Shown in pieces: positions 56,579 to 64,000 of a DNA stretch of 64,000 nucleotides. The stretch's first letter is position 1, and each line of letters opens with the position of its first letter. Both the position numbers and the translations under genes were made by a program. The DNA comes from Piscinibacter caeni (GTDB taxonomy: Bacteria; Pseudomonadota; Gammaproteobacteria; Burkholderiales; Burkholderiaceae_C), in contig QJOU01000047.1 of the NCBI GenBank assembly GCA_003265685.1, positions 1 through 64,000 of the forward strand, written 5' to 3'. Under the pieces are notes generated by a model. It ran no database searches and had not been told where the DNA came from. It saw nothing but the letters and a program-made list of their open reading frames with translations.

Positions 56579-58180
56579 ATGGCCACCGAACACGACTACA
56601 TCGTCGTCGGCGGCGGCTCGGCCGGCTGCGCGCTGGCGGCGCGGCTCTCGGAAGACCCGCAGCGGCGCGTGCTGCTGCTCGAGGCCGGTCCGGAGGACAC
56701 GAACCGCTTCATCCACCTGCCGGTGGGCTTCGCGAAGATGACCTCGGGCCCGCTCACCTGGGGCCTGAAGACCGCGCCGCAGAAACACGCGATGAACCGC
56801 GAGATCGTCTACGCGCAGGCGCGGGTGCTGGGCGGCGGCGGCTCGATCAACGCGCAGGTCTACACCCGCGGCTGCCCGGAGGACTACGACGCCTGGGCCA
56901 GCGATTTCGGCTGCGAGGGCTGGAGCTTCCGCGACGTGCAGCCGCTCTTCCTGCGCTCGGAGGACAACGACACCCTGGCCGGCGAGGCGCATGGCATCGG
57001 CGGGCCGCTGGGCGTCTCGTCGCTCGCGCCGCAGCCGCTCACGCGCGCCTTCGCGCAGGCTTGCCAGCAGCTCGGCATGCCCTACAACCCGGACTTCAAC
57101 AGCGGCCGCCAGGCCGGCGCCGGCGCCTACCAGACCACCATCCGCGGCGCCAGGCGCTGCTCTGCGGCCGTGGGCTACCTGCGCCCGGCGCTGGCACGCC
57201 GGAACCTGACGCTGAGGACCGGCGCTCAGATCAGCCGCATCGTGGTGGAGCAGGGGCGTGCGGTCGGCGTCGAGATGCTCGACAACGGCCGCCCGGTGCT
57301 GATGCGCGCGGCGCGCGAGGTGCTGGTCACCGCCGGCGCGATCGGCTCGCCCTGGCTGATGCTGCGCTCGGGCCTCGGCCCGGCCGACGAGCTGCGCGCG
57401 CTCGGCATCGCCGTCGCGGCGGACCTGCCCGAGGTGGGCAAGAACCTGCACGACCACTTCGGCATCGACATCGTCTACGAGCTGAGCGGCCCGCACAGCT
57501 TCGACAAGTACAACAAGCCGCACTGGATGGCCTGGGCCGGCCTGGAGTACGCGCTGTTCAGGAAGGGCCCGGTCGCCTCCAACATCGTCGAGGGCGGCGC
57601 GTTCTGGTACGCCGACCAGGCGGCGAAGACACCCGACCTGCAGTTCCACTTCCTGGTCGGTGCCGGCGTGGAGGAGGGCGTGCCGAAGATCGAGAGCGGC
57701 TCCGGCGCGACGATGAACTCCTACACGCTGCGCCCGCGCGCCCGCGGTTCGGTGACGCTGCGCTCGGCCGACCCGGCGGTGCTGCCGGTGGTGGACCCGA
57801 ACTTCCTCGGCGACCCCTACGACCTGAAGACCTCCACCGAAGGCCTGCGCCTGAGCCGTGAGATCTTCGCGCAGTCGGCGCTCGCGAAGTACGTGCGCAA
57901 GGAGCACTTCCCGGGCGGCAGCGTGCGCACCCAGGCCGAGCTCGAGCAGTACGCGCGCCAGTACGGCCGCACCTCCTACCACCCGGTGGGCACCTGCCGC
58001 ATGGGCGGCGACGCGCGCTCGGTGGTCGACCCGCAGCTGCGCGTGCGCGGCGTCGAGGGCCTGCGCATCTGCGACAGCTCGGTGATGCCGCGGCTGGTCA
58101 GTTCCAACACCAACGCACCTTCGATCATGATCGCCGAGAAGGCGTCGGATCTGGTGCGTGCCTCGGAGTCCACGCGATGA
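56579..58180 (+). CDS. GMC family FAD-dependent alcohol oxidoreductase
   Basis: 533 residues. The FAD motif is VVGGGSAGCALAARLSE with LLLEAG after it; the GMC signatures are ARVLGGGGSINAQVYTRG and GAIGSPWLMLRSGLGP. The catalytic histidine is in SYHPVGTCRMGGD and an Asn in SSNTNAPSIMIAEKA. It resembles choline dehydrogenase/AlkJ-type alcohol dehydrogenases. It is coupled by ATGA to the Dabb gene. The alcohol is unknown. Confidence 0.93.
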   Translation: MATEHDYIVVGGGSAGCALAARLSEDPQRRVLLLEAGPEDTNRFIHLPVGFAKMTSGPLTWGLKTAPQKHAMNREIVYAQARVLGGGGSINAQVYTRGCPEDYDAWASDFGCEGWSFRDVQPLFLRSEDNDTLAGEAHGIGGPLGVSSLAPQPLTRAFAQACQQLGMPYNPDFNSGRQAGAGAYQTTIRGARRCSAAVGYLRPALARRNLTLRTGAQISRIVVEQGRAVGVEMLDNGRPVLMRAAREVLVTAGAIGSPWLMLRSGLGPADELRALGIAVAADLPEVGKNLHDHFGIDIVYELSGPHSFDKYNKPHWMAWAGLEYALFRKGPVASNIVEGGAFWYADQAAKTPDLQFHFLVGAGVEEGVPKIESGSGATMNSYTLRPRARGSVTLRSADPAVLPVVDPNFLGDPYDLKTSTEGLRLSREIFAQSALAKYVRKEHFPGGSVRTQAELEQYARQYGRTSYHPVGTCRMGGDARSVVDPQLRVRGVEGLRICDSSVMPRLVSSNTNAPSIMIAEKASDLVRASESTR

Positions 58181-58479
58181 TCAGACACCTCGTGCTGCTG
58201 CGTTTCACCGACGCGGCCGATGCCGGCAAGCGCAGCGAACTCGCCGCCGACTTTGCGTCGCTGGCCACGAAGATCGACGTGATCCACGCGCTCGAGTGGG
58301 GCGTGAACGTCAGTCCCGAGGGCCTGGACAAGGGCTTCACGCACGGCTTCGTCGTGACCTTCGCCAACGCCGCCGACCGCGACGCCTACCTGCCGCACCC
58401 GGCGCACCAGGCCTTCGTCGAGCGGCTCAAGCCCTGGCTGGCCGACGTGCTGGTGTTGGACTACGAGGTGGGGGCGTGA
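58177..58479 (+). CDS. Dabb (stress-responsive alpha/beta barrel) domain protein
   Basis: 100 residues: IRHLVLLRFTDAAD...IDVIHALEWGVNVSPEGLDKGFTHGFVVTFANAADRDAYLPHPAHQAFVERLKPWLADVLVLDYEV, the full Dabb ferredoxin-like fold that dimerises into a barrel. Dabb proteins can be small enzymes (for example cyclases or lactone-related) or stress proteins. Embedded by 4-base overlaps between the GMC and alcohol dehydrogenase genes, it is likely to act in the same pathway. Confidence 0.9.
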   Translation: MIRHLVLLRFTDAADAGKRSELAADFASLATKIDVIHALEWGVNVSPEGLDKGFTHGFVVTFANAADRDAYLPHPAHQAFVERLKPWLADVLVLDYEVGA

Positions 58480-59519
58480 CGTCCGTGCCGGCCACGATGC
58501 GCGCCGCGGTGCTCACCGCGCCCGGGCGCTTCGAGCTGCGCGAGGTGCCGGTGCCGGCGCCCGGACCGAGCGACGTGCTGATCCGGGTCGAGCGCTGCGG
58601 TCTGTGCGGCACCGACATCCACATCTTCAAGGGTCACTACTCGGCCGACAAGCTGCCGCTGATCCCGGGGCACGAGTTCTCCGGGCACGTCGCCGCCGTC
58701 GGCAGCGAAGTGAAGAACCTGCAGATCGGCCAGCCGGCCACCGCCGACATCAACCTCGGCTGCGGCCAGTGCTTCTACTGCCGCAAGAACGAGATCCTGC
58801 ACTGCCGCGCGATGGTGCAGCTCGGCATCCACGTCGATGGCGGGCTGGCCGAGTACGTGCGCGTGCCGGCGCGGCACGTGGTGCCGGTGCCCGACGGCAC
58901 GCCGGTGGAACTCGCCGCGCTGGCCGAACCGGTGTCGTGCATCGTGCGGGCGGTCAAGCGCAGCCGGCTGCGGCTGGGTGAATCGGTGCTGATCCTCGGT
59001 GCCGGGCCGATCGGCAACCTGCACCTGCAGCTGGCGCGGCAGTGCGGCGCGGCGCCGATCATCGTCTCCGAGCCGAACCCGGGCCGCGCGGCCTGGGCGC
59101 GGGCCAGCGGCGCCGACCTGGTCGTCGAGGACCCGGCCACGCTGCGCGAGCAGGTGCTCGCGTTGACCGACGGGCGCGGCGCCGACCTGGTGATCGAGTC
59201 GGTCGGCGTGCCGGCGCTGTACGAGCAGGCCTTCGAGCTGGTGCGCCCGGGTGGCCGCGTGCTCGCCTTCGGCCTGGCCGAGCCGGGCGCGCAGGCGCAT
59301 TACGAGCCCTTCCAGGTGGTGCTCAAGGAGCTCGGCCTGCAGGGCAGCGTGGCCGGCATGGGCGACGACATGCACGAGGCGATGACGCTGATCGCCCACC
59401 GCCGCGTGCTGCTGGGCCCCTTCGTCGAGACCGTCTATCCGCTCGCGCGCATCGCCGAGGCGATGGACGCCTTCGTCTCGGACCGGCGCATCAACAAGGT
59501 CCAGATCGCCATTCACTGA
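58476..59519 (+). CDS. zinc-dependent alcohol dehydrogenase (sorbitol/threonine dehydrogenase-like)
   Basis: 347 residues with a GTG start overlapping the Dabb stop; the ATG at 58497 is an alternative. The catalytic zinc ligands are in CGLCGTD and GHEFSGHV, structural zinc cysteines in CGQCFYCRKNEILHC, and the nucleotide motif is GAGPIG. This is the polyol-dehydrogenase branch of medium-chain dehydrogenases, supporting a polyol or sugar substrate. Confidence 0.92.
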   Translation: MTSVPATMRAAVLTAPGRFELREVPVPAPGPSDVLIRVERCGLCGTDIHIFKGHYSADKLPLIPGHEFSGHVAAVGSEVKNLQIGQPATADINLGCGQCFYCRKNEILHCRAMVQLGIHVDGGLAEYVRVPARHVVPVPDGTPVELAALAEPVSCIVRAVKRSRLRLGESVLILGAGPIGNLHLQLARQCGAAPIIVSEPNPGRAAWARASGADLVVEDPATLREQVLALTDGRGADLVIESVGVPALYEQAFELVRPGGRVLAFGLAEPGAQAHYEPFQVVLKELGLQGSVAGMGDDMHEAMTLIAHRRVLLGPFVETVYPLARIAEAMDAFVSDRRINKVQIAIH

Positions 59520-59532
59520 AGCGAGGAACGCG

Positions 59533-60351
59533 ATGAACATCTATTTCCTGAAGACCCACCAGCGGTCGTTCGGTACCTTCCCGCTCAAGGGCGACGAGCT
59601 GAAGGCCGCGCTGCGCACCGCGCTGGACATCGGCTACCGCTCGATCGACACCGCGCAGATGTACGGCAACGAAGCCGAGGTCGGCGAGGTGCTGCGCGAG
59701 TGCACCGTGCCGCGCAGCGAACTGTGCATCACGACCAAGGTGCACCCGGACGAGTTCACGCCCGAGCGCTTCCTGCCCGCGGTGCAGGAGAGCCTGAAGA
59801 AGCTGCGGCTCGACCAGGTCGACGTGCTGCTGCTGCACTGGCCGCCGATCGACGCCAGCGTCGTGCCCTCGCTGAAGCTGCTCGAGCAGGCGCAGAAGCT
59901 GGGCTTCACGAAACACATCGGCGTCAGCAACTACACCGCCGCGATGATGCGCACGGCACGCGACGCTGTCTCGGTGCCGATCGTCACCAACCAAGTCGAG
60001 TTCCACCCGCTGCTGGATCAGTCGAAGCTGCTCGCGGCGGCCACCGAGACCGGCATCCCGCTGTCGAGCTACTGCTCGGTGGCGCGCGGCGAGGTGTTCA
60101 AGCATGCGCTCTTCGGCGAGATCGGTGCCGGCTACGGCAAGACGGCAGCGCAGGTGGTGCTGCGCTGGATCCTGCAGAAGGGCGTGCCGATCAACACCAT
60201 GTCGACCAAGGCGGCGAACATCCGCGCCAACTTCGAGGTGATGGACTTCACGCTGTCGAGCATCGACATGGACCGGATCGATGCGATGGCGGCCACCGGC
60301 TACCGCATCGTCGACAAGCATCTCGTCCCGTGGGCACCGGCCTGGGACTAA
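59533..60351 (+). CDS. aldo/keto reductase
   Basis: 272 residues. The tetrad is visible: Asp and Tyr in SIDTAQMYGNE, Lys in ITTKV and His in LLLHWPP. GVSNY and the C-terminal NTMSTKAANIRANFEV (coenzyme phosphate loop) are typical of the AKR5/DkgA type. It reduces carbonyls with NADPH or runs in reverse. It is 13 bases after the zinc dehydrogenase gene. Confidence 0.92.
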   Translation: MNIYFLKTHQRSFGTFPLKGDELKAALRTALDIGYRSIDTAQMYGNEAEVGEVLRECTVPRSELCITTKVHPDEFTPERFLPAVQESLKKLRLDQVDVLLLHWPPIDASVVPSLKLLEQAQKLGFTKHIGVSNYTAAMMRTARDAVSVPIVTNQVEFHPLLDQSKLLAAATETGIPLSSYCSVARGEVFKHALFGEIGAGYGKTAAQVVLRWILQKGVPINTMSTKAANIRANFEVMDFTLSSIDMDRIDAMAATGYRIVDKHLVPWAPAWD

Positions 60352-60370
60352 CAACACGCAGGAGACTCCC

Positions 60371-61390
60371 ATGCTCGTGACCCAAAAACGCAAGTTCGGC
60401 CGCGTCGACCTCGAGGTCACCGCCTTCGGCTTCGGCACCGCGCCGATCGGCAACATCTTCAAGCCGATCCCCGAGGACGAGGCGCAGGGCATGATCCAGG
60501 CGTCGTGGGACGCCGGCGTGCGCTACTTCGACACCGCGCCGATGTATGGCCACGGCCTGGCCGAGCTGCGCACCGGCCACGGGCTGCGCTGGAAGAAGCG
60601 CGACGACTACGTGCTCTCGTCCAAGGTCGGCCGCCTGCTGACCCCGGCGCCGCGCGCGAGCATCGACTTCGCGCCCTGGGCCGATGCCGCGCCGTTCACG
60701 ATGCGCTTCGACTACAGCTACGACGGCACGATGCGCTCGTTCGAGGACTCGCTGCAGCGCCTGGGCCTCGAGCGCATGGACATCTGCTTCATCCACGACA
60801 TCGACCGCTTCACGCGCGGCAGCGAGCAGCCCGCGGTGTTCGAGCAGGCGATGGACGGCTGCTGGCGCGCGCTCGAGAAGCTGCGCAGCGAGAAGCTGGT
60901 GAAGGCGATCGGCGTCGGCGTCAACGAGTGGGAGGTGTGCCACGAGGCGCTGAAGCGGCGCGACTTCGACTGCTTCCTGCTCGCCGGCCGCTACACCTTG
61001 CTTGAGCAGGATTCGCTCGACGAATTCCTGCCGCTGTGCGAGCAGCGCGGCGCGGCGGTGGTGATCGGCGGCGGCTTCAACTCCGGCATCCTCGCCACCG
61101 GCGCGAAGCCGGGCGCGAAGTACAACTACGCGCCGGCGCCCCAGGCCATCCTCGACAAGGTGACGAAGATCGAGGCGGTCTGCGCCGACTACCGCGTGCC
61201 GCTGCCGGCCGCGGCGCTGCAGTTCGTCGTCGCCCACCCGGCCATCCCGTCGTTCATCGCCGGCACGCGCACGGTGGCACAGCTGCAGCAGAACCTCGCC
61301 TGGTTCAACCACCCGATCCCGGCCGACTTCTGGGCCGAGCTGAAGCGCCGCGGCCTGCTGCGCGAGGACGCGCCGGTGCCGGCCGCCTGA
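60371..61390 (+). CDS. aldo/keto reductase, D-threo-aldose 1-dehydrogenase-like
   Basis: 339 residues with AGGAGAC before the ATG. The tetrad is in YFDTAPMYGHG, LSSKVGR and CFIHDID. It belongs to the group annotated as D-threo-aldose (L-fucose) 1-dehydrogenase or pyridoxal 4-dehydrogenase, which oxidises a hemiacetal to a lactone. In this island a role in oxidising an aldose at C1 is plausible. Confidence 0.9.
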   Translation: MLVTQKRKFGRVDLEVTAFGFGTAPIGNIFKPIPEDEAQGMIQASWDAGVRYFDTAPMYGHGLAELRTGHGLRWKKRDDYVLSSKVGRLLTPAPRASIDFAPWADAAPFTMRFDYSYDGTMRSFEDSLQRLGLERMDICFIHDIDRFTRGSEQPAVFEQAMDGCWRALEKLRSEKLVKAIGVGVNEWEVCHEALKRRDFDCFLLAGRYTLLEQDSLDEFLPLCEQRGAAVVIGGGFNSGILATGAKPGAKYNYAPAPQAILDKVTKIEAVCADYRVPLPAAALQFVVAHPAIPSFIAGTRTVAQLQQNLAWFNHPIPADFWAELKRRGLLREDAPVPAA

Positions 61391-61459
61391 GCGGCGCGCG
61401 GCGCGGCCACGCCCCTTACGGACTAACCCTCGTAGCCAAGCGCGAGCGCAACTCCTAAA

Positions 61460-61479
61460 GTAAGTATCTAGATAGTTAC
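61460..61479 (+). promoter_or_regulatory. palindromic operator-like site before the sugar ABC transporter
   Basis: GTAAGTATCTAGATAGTTAC is palindromic except for one symmetric pair. Its last 18 bases match the minus-strand site at 53099-53116 at 13 of 18 positions. It lies 68 bases upstream of the binding-protein start in a 157-base gap. The rest of the gap holds a C-run/G-run pair (CCCCC...GGGGG, about 61508-61525) that may form a hairpin in the leader. Confidence 0.55.
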
Positions 61480-61547
61480 GCAGCATCCAACGATGCCGCA
61501 ACGCCCACCCCCGCGGCGATGGGGGAGTTCCCACCACCGGAGCACCT

Positions 61548-62651
61548 ATGTCCTTCATCAAGACCTTCATCGAACAGGAGACGGCCCGGCGCCGCGACTT
61601 CCTGCTGGCCAGCGCCTACGGCCTGGTCGGCGCCGGCACGGCCTCGCTCGGATTGCCCGCGTTCGCGCAGGCCAACCTGCCGGTGGCCTGGAGCTACCGC
61701 GACCGCAACAACCCCTACTGGCACGCCATCGTTTCGGGCGGCGAGGCCTTCCTCGAGAGCATCGGCCGCAAAAAGGGCGAGCTGATCCACCTGCTGAACA
61801 ACGGCAGCTCGGAGAAGTCGCTGGCCGACATCAAGGCGCTGCTCTCGAAGACCGGCGGCAAGGTGGCGATCGCCTGCGACGCGAACGACGCGCCGAACTG
61901 CCGCCCGGTGGTGGAGTCGGTCCAGAAGGCCGGCGGCTACGTCTCGACCATCTGGAACAAGGAAGACAGCCTGCACCCCTGGGACTTCGGCGACAACTGG
62001 GTCTCGCACATGAGCTGGTCCGACGAGGGCCCCGCCGAGCAGACCGCGCGCATCCTGTTCAACGCGATGGGTGGCAAGGGCGCCATCGTCGGCGTGGGCG
62101 GCATCGCGGCCAACAACCCGGCCGTCGAGCGCCGCAACGGCATGATGAAGGCGCTCAAGGACTTCCCCGGCATCGAGCTGCTCGACTACCAGCCGGCCGA
62201 CTGGGCCACCCAGAAGGCCAACCAGGTGATGCAGGGTTTCCTGACACGCTTCGGCAAGAAGATCACCGGCGTGTTCTGCGCCAACGACTCGATGGCCTAC
62301 GGCGTGCTCGAGGCGCTCAAGGCCGACGGCCGCAAGCTGCCGGTGGTGGCCTACGACGGCAACCCCGAGGCGACCGACCTCGTGATCAAGGGCGACCTGC
62401 TGGCCACCTGCTTCACGAACCCCCACTGGGGCGGCGGCATCACCGCGGCGCTGGCCTACCACGCGGCCATCGGCAGCTTCAAGCCGAGCAAGGAGCCGAA
62501 GGAGCACCGCGAGTTCTACGGTCCGACCGTCATGGTGACGGCCAAGGACGCGGCGGCCTTCAAGGCCAAGTACATCAGCGCCACGCCGAAGTACGACTGG
62601 AAGGACTTCTGGGGCCCGAGCCCCGGCGGCATCAAGTACAAGTCGGCCTGA
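61548..62651 (+). CDS. sugar ABC transporter substrate-binding protein (RbsB-like), Tat-exported
   Basis: 367 residues. A twin-arginine signal RRRDFLLAS and hydrophobic segment end at AFA-QA. The mature part shows the type I periplasmic binding fold (RNNPYWHAIVSGGEAFLESIG, GVFCANDSMAYGVLEALKADG, VVAYDGNPEATDLVIKG). CCGGAG precedes the start. It heads the transport operon with the RbsC-like permease and RbsA-like ATPase. The ligand is unknown. Confidence 0.92.
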   Translation: MSFIKTFIEQETARRRDFLLASAYGLVGAGTASLGLPAFAQANLPVAWSYRDRNNPYWHAIVSGGEAFLESIGRKKGELIHLLNNGSSEKSLADIKALLSKTGGKVAIACDANDAPNCRPVVESVQKAGGYVSTIWNKEDSLHPWDFGDNWVSHMSWSDEGPAEQTARILFNAMGGKGAIVGVGGIAANNPAVERRNGMMKALKDFPGIELLDYQPADWATQKANQVMQGFLTRFGKKITGVFCANDSMAYGVLEALKADGRKLPVVAYDGNPEATDLVIKGDLLATCFTNPHWGGGITAALAYHAAIGSFKPSKEPKEHREFYGPTVMVTAKDAAAFKAKYISATPKYDWKDFWGPSPGGIKYKSA

Positions 62652-62673
62652 CGGGACCACGGCGGTGATCACC

Positions 62674-63702
62674 ATGCATCCTGCACCCGCCGTGCCGCCG
62701 CTGCGCCCCCTGGGCGCGGCGGCCGGCTCCGCCGCGCCCCGGCGCGCGCCGCTGGCCGAGTGCCTGAGCCGCTGGGCGCCCACCCTGGTGCTGCTCGCCC
62801 TGGTGCTCGCCTTCTCGGCCGCCAACCCGCGCTTTCTGGACCTGAACAACTTCGCGCGCATCAGCATCGCCGCCGTGCCGGCGCTGATGGTGGCGATCGG
62901 CGTCACCTTCATCATCATCATGGGGTCGATCGACCTCTCGATGGAGGGCACGATCTCCACCACCGCGGTGTTGTTCGCGCTGGCGTTCAACGCGCTCGGC
63001 GCCAGCCTGCTCGGCTGGGGCTGGCTGGCGATTCCGCTGGCGCTGCTGGCCGGCGCGGCGATCGGCCTGGTCAACGGCCTGGTGCACGTGAAGCTGAAGA
63101 TCCCGAGCTTCATGGCGAGCCTGGCGATCGGCTTCGTCGGCATGGGCCTGTCGGTGGTGCTGACCAGCGGAGACATCGTGCGCGTCAACGACGACGTGTT
63201 CCGCGCGCTGCTGTTCGTGCGCTTGCTCGACTTCCCGCTGATGCTCTACGTCGCGCTGGTGCTGGTGCTGGCGGCCTGGTTCATCCAGCGCAACACCACG
63301 CTCGGGCGCAACTTCTACGCGGTGGGCGGCGGCGAGGACCTGGCGCATGCCTCGGGGCTGAACGTCAACCGTGTGCGCGTGCTCGGCTTCGTGCTGGCCG
63401 GCGTGTTCTACGCGCTCGGTGCGATCTTCGCAGTGGCGCGCGGCGGCATGGCCGAATCGCTGACCGGCACGAACTACATGTTCCTGACCGTCACCGCAGT
63501 CGTCGTCGGCGGCACCTCGCTGATGGGCGGCAACGGTGGCGTGTGGAGCACCGTGGTCGGCGTGCTGATCGTCAACGTGATCAACAACGGCATGGTCGTG
63601 ATCGGTCTGCCGAACTACGTGCAGGACGGCGTGCTGGGCGTGCTCGTCATCCTGGCCGTGGTGCTGTCGACCAGCCGGCGGCGCGCCGGGCTCGTCAAGT
63701 GA
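62674..63702 (+). CDS. sugar ABC transporter permease (RbsC-like)
   Basis: 342 residues from the ATG at 62674; a GTG at 62665 is possible. Eight to ten hydrophobic segments are visible, with the ribose-permease motifs IIIMGSIDLSMEG and VNGLVHVKLKIPSFMASLAIGF, then NFYAVGGGEDLAHASGLNVNRVRVLGFVLAG. It passes the bound ligand into the cytoplasm. Confidence 0.92.
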   Translation: MHPAPAVPPLRPLGAAAGSAAPRRAPLAECLSRWAPTLVLLALVLAFSAANPRFLDLNNFARISIAAVPALMVAIGVTFIIIMGSIDLSMEGTISTTAVLFALAFNALGASLLGWGWLAIPLALLAGAAIGLVNGLVHVKLKIPSFMASLAIGFVGMGLSVVLTSGDIVRVNDDVFRALLFVRLLDFPLMLYVALVLVLAAWFIQRNTTLGRNFYAVGGGEDLAHASGLNVNRVRVLGFVLAGVFYALGAIFAVARGGMAESLTGTNYMFLTVTAVVVGGTSLMGGNGGVWSTVVGVLIVNVINNGMVVIGLPNYVQDGVLGVLVILAVVLSTSRRRAGLVK

Positions 63703-63709
63703 GGTGACC

Positions 63710-64000
63710 ATGCTCGAGTTCCGCAAGGTCGAGAAGACCTTCACCGGCGTGCGCGCCCTCAAGGGCATCGACTTCCGCGTCGAGCGTGGCGAGATCGTCG
63801 GCCTGGTGGGCGAGAACGGCGCCGGCAAGTCGACGCTGATGAAGGTGATCTACGGCGCCTACCAGCACGACGGCGGCGAGGTGCTGCTCAACGACCGACC
63901 GACCCGCTTCGGCAGCCCGCGCGAGGCGATGCAGCAGGGCATCGGCATGGTGTTCCAGGAGCAGTCGCTGATCCCGAACCTGTCCGTGATGGAGAACATC
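63710..64000 (+). CDS. sugar ABC transporter ATP-binding protein (RbsA-like), 3' end outside window
   Basis: The first 97 codons are present. MLEFRKVEKTFTGVRALKGIDFRVERGEIVGLVGENGAGKSTLMK shows Walker A GENGAGKST, and GMVFQEQSLIPNLSVMENI contains the Q-loop. The RbsA type has two ATPase domains in one chain of about 500 residues, most of which lies beyond base 64000. It follows the permease by seven bases, with GAGGTG as ribosome site. Confidence 0.93.
   Translation, partial: MLEFRKVEKTFTGVRALKGIDFRVERGEIVGLVGENGAGKSTLMKVIYGAYQHDGGEVLLNDRPTRFGSPREAMQQGIGMVFQEQSLIPNLSVMENI

Noticed and set aside
56579-61390. Pyridoxine degradation pathway (GMC as pyridoxine 4-oxidase, AKR as pyridoxal 4-dehydrogenase)
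   Set aside because: The GMC looks more like choline/AlkJ-type alcohol dehydrogenases, and no pyridoxolactonase or ring-opening oxygenase lies in the island. The sugar transporter and polyol dehydrogenase fit it poorly.
61476-63188. 570-codon minus-strand frame opposite the ABC transporter genes
   Set aside because: Antisense shadow; binding-protein and permease motifs are on the plus strand.

Overview
The window is a chromosomal segment of a very GC-rich (about 70% by eye) betaproteobacterium, most likely a member of the Burkholderiales. Evidence for this is gene content and order: a BktB-type thiolase, a cysteine-poor DksA next to a COG0523 GTPase and hslVU, coaX without birA beside it, corC-lnt-glyQ-glyS-gmhB-plsC, a liu-type MerR regulator, and the short GC-rich interspersed hairpins common in that order. 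The genus cannot be fixed from this sequence. Coding density is very high, many genes overlap by 1-4 bases (ATGA, GTGA, TGATG), no gap exceeds 300 bases, and I see no rRNA, tRNA, CRISPR array, insertion sequence or prophage.

Bases 1-11100: the end of a NUDIX/metallo-beta-lactamase fusion protein, a MASE3-GGDEF-EAL signalling protein, a thiolase (bktB-like) divergent from a CorA-family protein, TerC, a BON-domain lipoprotein, a GST plus FMN-binding protein operon divergent from a LysR regulator, and a small membrane protein. Bases 11100-22430: the icmF-ppk2 operon, a conserved hypothetical gene with coaX, then hslU, hslV, a STAS-like hypothetical protein, dksA and a CobW-type metal GTPase, the last five on the minus strand. 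Bases 22600-30400: the housekeeping run corC-lnt-glyQ-glyS-gmhB-plsC-ygjP-like protease. Bases 30400-35200: a spermidine/putrescine-type ABC transporter and a DUF456 protein.

Bases 35150-48640 centre on branched-chain acyl-CoA catabolism: a LiuR-type MerR regulator, isovaleryl-CoA dehydrogenase, a PaaI-type thioesterase, carbonic anhydrase, aceK, a thiolase, an SDR and another acyl-CoA dehydrogenase, followed by trkA-trkH. A near-perfect palindrome (TTGACGT-2-ACGTCAA type) occurs just downstream of a plausible -10 box in three places: before ppk2-icmF, before the MerR gene and before the thioesterase-isovaleryl-CoA dehydrogenase operon. This suggests one autoregulated local regulon that extends to icmF 21 kb away.

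Bases 48640-64000 look like an accessory catabolic island: a CoA-transferase divergent from acyl-CoA dehydrogenase and SDR genes, a TIM-barrel isomerase, a DUF993 aldolase-like protein, enoyl-CoA hydratase, aldehyde dehydrogenase, GMC oxidoreductase, a Dabb-domain protein, zinc alcohol dehydrogenase, two aldo/keto reductases and a ribose-type ABC transporter whose ATPase runs off the window. Two of its promoter regions share an 18-bp operator-like motif. The substrate of this pathway is not one I recognise, and it is the best candidate for undescribed biology here.
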